Position numbers and translations under genes: made by a program
Shown: positions 10,995 to 19,511 of the stretch, one piece after another
How the letters are laid out: each line of letters begins with the position of its first letter
How positions within the stretch are numbered: the first letter of the stretch is position 1
Assembly (NCBI GenBank): GCA_036936605.1
Contig: JAUPFV010000002.1
Location: 341,622,654-341,686,653 of the forward strand
Length of the DNA stretch: 64,000 bases
Reading direction: 5' to 3'
Origin: Limnanthes douglasii subsp. nivea
Lineage: Eukaryota > Streptophyta > Magnoliopsida > Brassicales > Limnanthaceae
Notes under the pieces: model-generated
What the model was told of the DNA's origin: nothing
The model's database searches: none
Seen by the model: only the letters and a program-made list of their open reading frames with translations

Positions 10995-12346
10995 TTGCGC
11001 AACAACTATCCCTGGATAACCGAACAAGAAAACCCGTCCATCATCAAGAGCAAAGAGTTGGATAACCGTCCCGAAATCTCCTGCCAGGTGTCTTCGGTTA
11101 CTATTTCGGATTGGCGACGGGACATTATTGACTTCTTAGCCGAAGGTTTATTACCGGATGATCGCGCGTCGGCCCAAAAGGTCCGCAACAAGGCCCGAGG
11201 CTACGTTTTGTTGGACGACGTATTATACAAAAAATCATTCAGCCGACCCTTGCTGAGGTGTTTAGGGGTAAATGAGTCGCAAATCATTGTGTCCGAGTTG
11301 CATGACGGGGAGGGCACGACCCACTGCGGTTACAAGGCCTTGATAAGACGAATTTTTCTCGCCGGATTTTATTGGCCGACGATAACAACGGATGCTCAAC
11401 AGATAGTAAAAACCTGCGACCCTTGTCATAGGTTTGCGAACGCTATAAACGTTCCCGCGGCCCCTTTAGAATCCATATCTGAAGGATTACCCTTTGACCG
11501 ATGAGGGATCGATCTTGTCGGGCCGTTACCAATGGCATCCGGTGGAAGACAAACGATCGTAGTGGCCGTCGAATACTTTTCCAAGTGGGTGGAAGCCGAA
11601 CCTTTATCCGCCACCAAGGCTAAGGACATCATCAGGTTTATCTGGTCCAATATCTGTTGCCGGTTCGGGGTACCCCAGAAACTCACCATGGACAACGGAC
11701 CACAATTCGATAGCAAAGAGATGAAGTCCTTTTGCACAACTCACAGAATTAGACAGTGTTTTTCAGCCCCGTTTCACCCTGAAGCGAACGGACAAGTCGA
11801 AGTCACCAACAAGACAATTTTGGACGTCATAAAAAAGAACCTCGAAGGAAAAGATGGTAAATGGCCAGACTACTTGCAGGAAGTATTGTGGGCTTACCGA
11901 ACTACTCCTCGAACGGCGACAAAAGAATCTCCTTACGCCCTGGTCTATGGCATGGACGCGGTCACTCCGGCAGAATCTATCTTTCCCTCCTTCAGGATCG
12001 GTACTTATAACGAAGATGCCAATTGAGGTAACAAACGGTTAGCCCTCGACCTCATTGAAGAAAAACAGAGCCGTGCCCAGTTAAATTCTTTACATTACCA
12101 GACCTTAATGAGGTGTTGGTACACGACTAAAGTACGACGACGGGAATTCAAGGTCGGTGATAAGGTCTTGAGACGAGTTTTTCTACATACCAAAGACAAA
12201 AGCCTTCGTAAGCTTGCCCCAACTGGAAAGGGCCATACGAAGTAATAGAGAAGGTCAAGAGCGGGACTTATCGGTTGCAAGATAAGCTCGGGCATTCCTT
12301 AAGGCTACCATGGAACATCGAGCACCTGAAATTGTATTTAGAGTAA
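10995..12346 (+). pseudogene. Integrase region of outer element
   Basis: HHCC zinc-binding part: ELHDGEGTTHCGYKALIRR and KTCDPCHRFAN. Core DDE: GIDLVGPLP (about 11508), MDNGPQF (about 11690) and the ANGQVE glutamate (about 11800). A C-terminal domain reads FKVGDKVLRRVF before a GPY-like segment. It inserts the cDNA into chromosomes. TGA at 11502 replaces a Trp codon, TGA at 12024 interrupts the C-terminal part, and a frameshift near 12215 separates the last 130 bases, which end in TAA at 12344-12346. The element's spacer is split 20 bases later by the inner element. Confidence 0.88.
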
Positions 12347-12365
12347 TTTCATATTTTGTAAATTT

Positions 12366-12370
12366 AGACC
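12366..12370. repeat. Inner element target duplication, left (AGACC)
   Basis: AGACC before the 5' LTR versus AGACG (23500-23504) after the 3' LTR: one mismatch in the usual 5 bp. Confidence 0.65.
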
Positions 12371-12806
12371 TAATAAGGAAGAATAAAAGACAAGGAGAAA
12401 ATTGTAAAGAAGAAGTATGATAGGAGAAAATCGTAAAGAAGAAGCTTGATAGGAGAAAATTGTAAAGAAGAAGTATGATAGGAGGAAAATGTAAAGAGGA
12501 AATTGTGTTAGGGGAAAATTGTATAAACTAACAAAGAAATAGCTAGAATAAGAAGAAGATAATATGTAGAGACTAAAAATGTAACAAATGGGAATTAAAA
12601 CGTGTGGGGCCCGCAATTGTACTATAAAAGGACCACACACGCTTCACAGATCCCGAGACGAATATAATATTACTTTCTCTCTCTACTTAAGCTAAGCTCC
12701 CACTTTCTCTCTCTAAACAGCTCCTAAACAAAGTAATTCAACCTATATTGACACTAAGAGATTCTCGTATCACATAATCACCCCCGGATATTCTTTAAAC
12801 TCTTCA
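12371..12806 (+). repeat. 5' LTR of inner retrotransposon
   Basis: Starts TAATAAGGAAG (TG mutated to TA; the 3' copy has TGATAAGG) and ends AACTCTTCA. Contains four degenerate copies of a unit of about 31 bp (AGAAGTATGATAGGAGAAAA) at 12390-12500, a TATA-like ACTATAAAAGG at about 12622, and a CT-rich start region. Confidence 0.93.
12620..12631 (+). promoter_or_regulatory. TATA box in inner 5' LTR
   Basis: ACTATAAAAGGA; the 3' LTR has ACTATAGAAGGA. It is followed by TCTCTCTCTAC about 45 bases downstream. Confidence 0.55.
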
Positions 12807-12807
12807 G

Positions 12808-12825
12808 TGGCGCCGTCTGTGGGAA
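12808..12825 (+). other. Primer-binding site of inner element
   Basis: TGGCGCCGTCTGTGGGAA one base after the LTR, same class as the outer element's site. Confidence 0.75.
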
Positions 12826-12878
12826 GCGAAGATCGTTCTGACGACAATCGCTTCCTGGAAATAGTTCCGAGAAAAACT

Positions 12879-14651
12879 ATGGAAGAGCAAGGGGACGATT
12901 TTGTCAACAATTGCGAGGAGAACCTAGTGGGCGATGACTATCAGAATGACATGGAGTATGAGGCGCATAGGGGCCAGCAAGTCGAAGACACTTTCGATGA
13001 CTCAGACCTATTGGCTCGAAGGAATGAACTATTGCTGGAGATCGAAAGATTGAAGGCAGAAAAGGTAACCGTACAGGCAAATCTTCATTCTGAGATACGG
13101 AGGGAGCCGACTAGTGGAAAAGAGGAGCGCGAAACCGATTTTCGTCCTAAAAACAGGGACAATAGATACAGGGGATACGAACGGCGATCGTCGAGGAGGA
13201 GAGAAAAATGAAATTTGGATTCGTCTGACTCTAGCGATAATTCTCGATATAGTTCGTCGGAGTCATCTCCTAGGAGAAATCACAGAAAGAAAAAGCACGG
13301 TCGAGGACACGCTGATTACCGAAGGGGAAGAAGCTCGGAGAGAAAGTCTCCGAGGGAGAAGAGTTACCGTGCTCAAGTTGACGATCGGGCTTATGGCCGA
13401 GCAAAGTTTCTTGCTAGAAAAGAAGACATGGGCCCGTAAAATTCGGAGTGGCAGCATCACTATACTCTGCCATCCGAGGAAGGGTTGTACTTTCCGAACA
13501 GTGACAATTTAAGATCCAACGTTTATCGTACGGGTCACAATTAGAGAGCTTCTCCTCTGTCCCCGGACATTTTGGTGGGAAACCTCCCAAAGCATTTCTA
13601 TATCTCGAAGTTAGAAAAGTTCGATGGAATGCAAGACCCGGATATTCACATCGAACAATTCAAAAACATCATGATTAATTTCGACGACGATGATAAGTTG
13701 TTGTGTAGAGCGTTTTCTCAGACCTTCAAGGGGGTAGCTTCCAAATGGTATAATAGGCTTCCGCAGGGCTCGATAAAGAATTTCGACATGTTCTGGAATA
13801 TCTTCAGACAACACTTTGTGGGGAGCAAAACGTTCAGAGCTAACGGAGACACAATAATCTATTGCAGACAAAAGGTTGGGGAGAGCTTGAAGAATTACAC
13901 CAATCGGTTTGTCAAAACAAAAACGGACATGGAGTACTGTAAAGATTCAGTGGCACTTGCAGCTTTCAGGATGGGCCTACTCCCCGGATTGTTGAAGGAT
14001 ACGGTGGCGGAGAGTCAGGCAATGACCTTTGGAGCATTGTTGGATCATGTCGAGAAGAGAATTCTGGTGGAGGAGACTCAGGCCTCAGAGAAAGGATTCG
14101 GGGTCAGCTGGATCATAATCAATTTCAAAGGTGTGAGCCGAGTAGCCATGAGCCCCGTGCCAATGTTCAAGCCAAAAGTACGGGTCAATATCCGCCGAGG
14201 CAGAAAACAAACCCACAGTACTATGGCAACCAGCAAAATTACAATCAAGGAACCAGACCCATGTCGAATAAGTGGGTTCGACCAGATTATTTTGCGGAGT
14301 TGACGGAAAATGTTGCCGCTATATTTGACAAGGCGAGATCTACAGTACCATTCAGGAAGCCTTTTCCTATACAGACTCCGAGGGAAAGTAGAAGCGTTAA
14401 TACGTATTGCAAGTATCACGAGGATATTGGGCACGATACCAAGGACTGCATAGCTTTGAAAAAAGAAGTGCAAGCTTTGATCGAGAATGGAATATTGTTA
14501 GAGTTTGTCAAGAAGCACTCCGAGAAGAACGCTGTGGTGAAAGCTGTCCCAAAGAACACTGACACAGCCATAGTAATTTCTGAAGAGGTCGACGACTTTG
14601 ACATTGAACAAGAATATTTGGATCCCAAGGAGGGGAGGAACAATATGAATA
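12879..14651 (+). pseudogene. Gag region of inner element (broken)
   Basis: The first ATG in frame is at 12879. An acidic/coiled-coil N-terminus is followed by an Arg/Ser-rich stretch and the Gag core at about 13570-14090 (HFYISKLEKFDG, ASKWYNRLPQG, FRQHFVGSK, YTNRFVKTKTDME). A CKYHEDIGHDTKDC zinc knuckle lies at about 14408-14450. Stops at 13209 (TGA), 13437 (TAA) and 13542 (TAG) break the N-terminal half. A frameshift near 14095 moves the Asn/Gln-rich linker and knuckle to another frame. A run of G at about 14672-14681 moves the reading back, so these two shifts compensate. Confidence 0.85.
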
Positions 14652-15350
14652 TTGTGGAAGAGGTTATTCCGAGGGGGGGGGGTGAATAGCCTCTGTGCTT
14701 TCTTCGATTCACTGGCAATCTTTGGAGGAGATACTATTGCGGGAAATTCTAATAGCTCGCGAAAGAGGCACATGGTCAACCTAACTACCCAGATCGAAGC
14801 GGGGGTGTCAGCAAAAATGCACCAATTACCCTCCTCCGTCATTTGTTTTGACGAAGATGATATGCGAAATGTTGCGGGCCCGCATGAGGATGCGGTGGTG
14901 ATTGTCGCGGGAATCGCTGGGGATCAAGTTCAGAAGATACTTATCGATACAGGAAGCTCAGCGAATATCTTGTTTATGAGCACTTACAAGAGAATTTCTG
15001 ACCCACCAGTTATCCGACGTTCCGACAGGACCATAGTGGGCTTTATCGGCGCTACAGCAGTGGTGGTTGGAGAGTTTCAGTGTGTGGTTGAGTTGGGCCG
15101 TGGGCCATTCAAGAAAGAGGTGGAAGTATTGTTTATTGTCGTTGACGCGCCAACTTCGTATAACGCTATTCTGGGTCGCTCTTGGTTGTCCCGGATGCAT
15201 GGCGTAATTTTGACGCTGCATCAGTGTCTAAAGTATGTGGTTGGGAACAATGTCGGGATAATCAGAAGTAGCCAGAAGATGGCCCGTGAATGTTACCAGA
15301 TAGCTTTATCCTCGAAGGGAGTTCGGGGAGAAGCGTCAGACAAAGCATAA
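14652..15350 (+). CDS. Aspartic protease region of inner element
   Basis: Open in the original gag frame after the G-run. The active-site segment at 14937-14970 reads ILIDTGSSANILF with an intact D-T-G, unlike the outer copy. A GRSWLSRMHGV block lies near 15175. The final residues run to a TAA at 15348, in the leaky-stop context described separately. It would process Gag and Pol. Being downstream of a broken gag, it is unlikely to be expressed from this copy. Confidence 0.85.
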   Translation: MWKRLFRGGGVNSLCAFFDSLAIFGGDTIAGNSNSSRKRHMVNLTTQIEAGVSAKMHQLPSSVICFDEDDMRNVAGPHEDAVVIVAGIAGDQVQKILIDTGSSANILFMSTYKRISDPPVIRRSDRTIVGFIGATAVVVGEFQCVVELGRGPFKKEVEVLFIVVDAPTSYNAILGRSWLSRMHGVILTLHQCLKYVVGNNVGIIRSSQKMARECYQIALSSKGVRGEASDKA

Positions 15351-15356
15351 CAATTA
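15348..15356 (+). promoter_or_regulatory. Candidate leaky stop between protease and RT (TAA-CAA-TTA)
   Basis: The stop is followed by CAA TTA, the tobamovirus readthrough context. The frame is open on both sides. It is homologous in position to TAG-CAA-TCA at 9045 of the outer element. Confidence 0.6.
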
Positions 15357-16400
15357 AAGGGGCCATCCTCCGAAGTCATCCCATGTGATGATTCGAGGGA
15401 GACCCTCAGATTTCTGGTCCCGGAAGAAGATTCCGAGACACATGAATTTGCGAGTGGCAAATCTCTGAAGATCGGAGTAAAACTTTATTTGGAGTTTAGA
15501 GAAAGTTTAATTGTATTTTTATCTAACAAACTCGATATGTTTGCTCGGTGTGCACAGAATGTCACTAGAGTACCATCGGAGGTCATATGTTATAAACTTG
15601 CAATACGACTTGATGTTCGACCTATTATCCAGAAGAGGAGACCAGTCTCTCCGGAAAAGGCTTCCACTGTTCTTTTGGAAGTAGAAAGGCTACTAAGTAT
15701 AGGCCACATTCGCGATTCGCATTATCCCGTATGGGCATCGAATCCAGTGTTGGTACGGAAGAAGAATGGCAAGTGGAGAATGTGCATTGACTTCACATAT
15801 TTAAACAGAGCTTGTCCCACGGATCCATTTCCAGTGCCCCGCATTGATCAGTTAGTAGATTCGACCTCGGGTAACCGACTGTTGTCTTTCATGGATGCTT
15901 ACTCAGGGTACAACCAAATCTGGTTAGATGCTAAAGATGAAGAAAGCACTTATTTTATTACCGGGAGAGGGTTATACTGCTACAAGGTTATGCCGTTTGG
16001 CTTAAAGAATACAGGGGCAACTTATCAGCCCTTGGTGAATAAAACCTTTGAGGGACAGATGGGACGGAACGTGGAAGTCTATATCGACGATATGCTAGTC
16101 AAAAGTTCGTGGGACGAAGATCATTTTGCCGAACTAGAGGAGACTTTTAAAAATTTAAGCAAGATCAACTTGAAGCTCAATCCGGACAAGTGCATTTTCG
16201 GGGTGAGGTCGGGAAAATTTCTTGGTTACATGATCAGCGAAAAAGGCATCGAGGCCGATCCAGAACATATAAAAGCTTTAATCACCATGACTCCCCCTCG
16301 GAATATCAAAGAAGTCCAAATTCTGACAGGGAGATTGGCCGCTCTGAATAGATTTATTTATCGGTCTTCGGATAAATGTGCACCTTTCTTCAAGGTATTG
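15351..16400 (+). CDS. Reverse transcriptase region of inner element
   Basis: In frame with the protease across the stop. RT blocks: NPVLVRKKNGKWRMCIDF (about 15741), PFPVPRIDQLVD, LLSFMDAYSGYNQIWL, YCYKVMPFGLKN, catalytic YIDDMLVKS at about 16080-16106, then the thumb (LKLNPDKCIFGVRSGKFLGY). The RT itself is uninterrupted, but a one-base loss near 16405 ends the frame at the RT-RNase H border. Confidence 0.88.
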
Positions 16401-16800
16401 CGAATGCGAAACAGTTTAATTGGACCGACGAATGTTCAGCTGCTTTTCGCCGGATCCAAGACTATTTGACGTCCCCTGAGGTGTTGTCTAAACCATTGGT
16501 AGGGGAGAGATTAATTATCTATGTAGCAGTGTCAGATTGTATGGTCAGTGCGTTCTACTTCGCGAAGAGGAATCTCTTCTAAAACCTATCTATTATGTCA
16601 GTAAGAGTTTGCTGGATGCGGAGAAGCGATATCTTAAGTTGGAGAAAATAGCGTTGGCTTTGGTAACGGCTGCTCGAAATATGAGACTTTACTTCCAGAC
16701 ACATCCTATAGTCGTTCAGACAACTTTTCTCTAAAGGGTTTGTTACAGAGGCCTGATATCTCTGGGAGGATGACTAAATGGTCGATAGAACTAGGAGATT
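16401..16800 (+). pseudogene. Ty3-type RNase H of inner element, decayed and frameshifted
   Basis: The fold is recognisable in three frames: KQFNWTDECSAAFRRIQDYL, then YYVSKSLLDAEKRYLKLEK, then LLQRPDISGRMTKW. Three apparent single-base losses lie near 16405, 16553 and 16725. As in the outer copy, the first catalytic Asp position reads IIYVAVSD, and the terminal T-D-H motif is absent. The domain therefore probably serves only as a structural connection. Confidence 0.8.
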
Positions 16801-17330
16801 TTGACATAGCATTTGAACCTCGAACGGCGATAAAATCCCAAGTTTTAGCCGATTTTTTGTTCGAATTCCATTCGGAGAGAGAGGATGAAGAGGTCGTTGA
16901 CCATTTTGATGAAACAGAATGGTTGGTACAGACAGATGGGGGGTTGAACATTTCTGTAAGTGGGGCGGGTGTCCAATTGGTTTCTCCAGAAGGGATAGCT
17001 ATGTTCCAAGCTATTCGGTTCGGTTTTAAGGCCACTAACAATGAGGCGGAATATGAAGCTGCATTAGTGGGTTTGCGTTTAGCTCATATTTGTGGGGCTA
17101 AAAAGGTTAAACTAATCAGCGATTCACAGTTAGTAATAAACCAAGCTTTGGGAGAGTCTGAGGCCAGAAAAGATAAGCTGATACAGTATTTGAAAGCATT
17201 AAAAGGTTTAGTATCTGAGTTTCAGGAACTTAAGTATGAACATGTTCGGAGGGAGGCAAATGTTGTCCCAGACTCTTTAGCCTCAGCCTCGAGAACGGAG
17301 AGATGCCCATGGGTTTTGATTCAGGAACGT
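16801..17330 (+). CDS. Archaeal-type second RNase H of inner element
   Basis: Part of the 631-codon open frame 16740-18635. Motifs are WLVQTDGGLNISVSGAGVQL, NNEAEYEAALVGLRLAHICG and KLISDSQLVINQ, giving the D-E-D set, and VPDSLASA supplies a last Asp. It is intact at the residue level. Confidence 0.85.
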
Positions 17331-18635
17331 CCCTTGATTATCATTGACGCGAAGCATACAATGAGCGTTGGCGAGGAGAGCAATGTAATCACAGACGATT
17401 GGAGGTCAGCTATTATTGCCTTCCTAGAAAATGATACTTTACCTGTCGGCAAGTACGAGGCTAGAAAAATCAGGTTCAAATCTCATGGGTATGTCATGCT
17501 GGGAGGCGTGCTGTATAAGAAATCTTTGAGTCGATCATTACTAAGGTGTCTAAGCAAGGATGAGTCACAAATTATCCTATCCGAATTACACGATGGGGAA
17601 GGTTCTGCCCATTGTGGGTATAAAGCATTAATTCGTCGGGTGTTTCTAGCTGGTTATTATTGGCTGGCTGTTGCTTCAGATGCAAAATATTTGGTAAAAC
17701 AATGTGACACTTGTCAGCGCTATGCCAATGTGATCCATAAGCCAGGGGTATTATTGGAGAGTATTTCGGAAGCAGTCTCATTCGATAGGTGGGGCATCGA
17801 TTTAGTTGGGCCTTTACCGATGGCATCCGGTGGCAGGCAAACTATAATTGTCGCAATGGATTATTTCTCTAAGCGGGTAGAAGCAGAACCCTTAGCAGGG
17901 ACAAAGGCCAAAGATGTGATCAAATTTGTGGTGTCAAACATTTGTTTTCGTTTTGGCGTGCCATTGCAAGTCACAACGGATAACGGGCCTCAGTTTGATA
18001 ACAAGGAGTTTAAAAGTTTTTGCCTCTCCAGGGGCATACGACAATGTTTTTCTGCCCCATTTCATCCTCAAGCTAATGGGCAAGTGGAAGTGACCAATCG
18101 CAAAATTCTGGATAGTTTGAAAAAGAACTTGGAAGGAAAGGCAGGAAAATGGCCTGATTATTTACAAGAAGTTTTGTGGGCTTACAGGACAACTCCACGA
18201 ACAGCCACGGCTGTATCCCCATTTGCCTTAGTATATGGCATGGATGTCATTGTCCCTCCAGAGATTGTTTTCCCTTCATATCGTGTGGCAACGTATACAG
18301 CGGAGGTGAATGACCAAAACAGAGCGCTAGCGTTAGATTTGGTTGAAGAAAAAAGACAACGAGCACAGTTGACGTCCCTCAATTATCAAACTCTTATGCG
18401 GAGTCGATATGCGTTTAAAGTAAAGCATAGAGACTTCAATGTGGGGGACAGAGTACTACGGAAAGTCTTTTCGCATACTAAAGACAAGATTCTGGGCAAA
18501 TTGGGACCAAATTGGGAGGGCCCTTATGAAGTCACTGAGAAAGTAAAAACAAGAACATATCAGCTAAAAGACAAGGACGGGCGATACCTCCGTCTCCTAT
18601 GGAATATTGAACATTTAAAGTTGTATCTTGAATGA
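17331..18635 (+). CDS. Integrase of inner element (open)
   Basis: Same open frame. Zinc domain: ELHDGEGSAHCGYKALIRR (about 17583) and KQCDTCQRYAN (about 17697). Core DDE: WGIDLVGPLP (about 17790), TTDNGPQFD (about 17976), ANGQVEVTN (about 18073). Chromatin-end domain: FNVGDRVLRKVF and GPYEVTEKV, ending TAA-free until TGA at 18633-18635. It inserts element cDNA. All expected catalytic residues are present and the C-terminus is full length, making this the best-preserved retroviral-type protein in the window. Confidence 0.9.
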   Translation, partial: PLIIIDAKHTMSVGEESNVITDDWRSAIIAFLENDTLPVGKYEARKIRFKSHGYVMLGGVLYKKSLSRSLLRCLSKDESQIILSELHDGEGSAHCGYKALIRRVFLAGYYWLAVASDAKYLVKQCDTCQRYANVIHKPGVLLESISEAVSFDRWGIDLVGPLPMASGGRQTIIVAMDYFSKRVEAEPLAGTKAKDVIKFVVSNICFRFGVPLQVTTDNGPQFDNKEFKSFCLSRGIRQCFSAPFHPQANGQVEVTNRKILDSLKKNLEGKAGKWPDYLQEVLWAYRTTPRTATAVSPFALVYGMDVIVPPEIVFPSYRVATYTAEVNDQNRALALDLVEEKRQRAQLTSLNYQTLMRSRYAFKVKHRDFNVGDRVLRKVFSHTKDKILGKLGPNWEGPYEVTEKVKTRTYQLKDKDGRYLRLLWNIEHLKLYLE

Positions 18636-18759
18636 GAAAGTTGTCCCTTTTTGTACATGAAAGTTCCAAACATAGTGAGGTCATACTCTTTCCTATCCTG
18701 AGAGGCACAGGAAGGTTTTAACGAGGTGTCCATGAGCTACTTAATATGACGTAATTTTT

Positions 18760-19175
18760 GCCTTAAACTATTTTTCGAGTCACAATAACTTGTGCCTCGA
18801 ATTTGTCTCTACCTTAAACTATGATTTGGGTCATAATGATTTATGCCTCGGATCTTTCTTTGCCTTAAACTATAATTTGGGTCACGATGAGTTGTGCCTC
18901 GAATTTCTCTTTATTTTAAACTATGATTTGGGTCATAATGATTTATGCCTCGAATATTTCTTTGCCTTAAACTATAATTTGGATCACGATGAGTCGTGCC
19001 TTGAATTTCTCTTTATCTTAAACTATGATTTGGGTCATAATGATTTATGCCTCGAATCTTTCTTTGCCTTAAACTATAATTTCGGTCACAATGAGTTGTG
19101 CCTTGAATTTCTCTTTGACTTAAACTATAATTTGGGTCAAAATGACTTGTTTATTCGGGTTATGATAATGTGTGC
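18760..19175 (+). repeat. 51-bp tandem array in inner element (102-bp higher order)
   Basis: CCTTAAACTAT recurs exactly every 51 bp (for example 18812, 18863, 18914, 18965, 19016, 19067, 19118). Alternate units differ: one has CATAATGATTTATGCC, the next CACGATGAGTTGTGCC, giving a 102-bp period. Because 51 is a multiple of three, one frame stays open as a 17-residue repeat. Tandem arrays in the 3' spacer are common in Tat/Ogre elements. Confidence 0.9.
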
Positions 19176-19511
19176 CTCGAATTATTATTCGGATAATTCT
19201 GCTTTGTACCTCAAATTGTTTCGCCCCTCAAATTATAACTTGGGTCTCTTCGAGTTATTCTTTGAGACAATATGTTGTGCCTTGGACTATTTACACTCTT
19301 ATGTTATTAAACACGCTATGACTTGTTAATATAAACCACAGTTAGAAATGATACAACGATATAAATTGCCACACACTAAATATTGCAGGGTTAAATGTTA
19401 CAAGTTGGGGCATACAAAAATCCGAGGAGTACATCTCCTCGCATAAGATTCGAAGGAAAACAAAAATCGCATTATAAGGTCTTATACACAAAACACCTTG
19501 TCCACGATTAC

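Noticed and set aside
6872..11737. Many minus-strand ORFs opposite outer gag-pol (for example 8409-8858, 11426-11737)
   Set aside because: They lie exactly antisense to recognisable gag-pol domains and have no motif of their own.
18790..19329. 179-codon plus-strand ORF as a repeat protein
   Set aside because: It is only the open frame of a 51-bp tandem array in a retrotransposon spacer; no start context or family signature.
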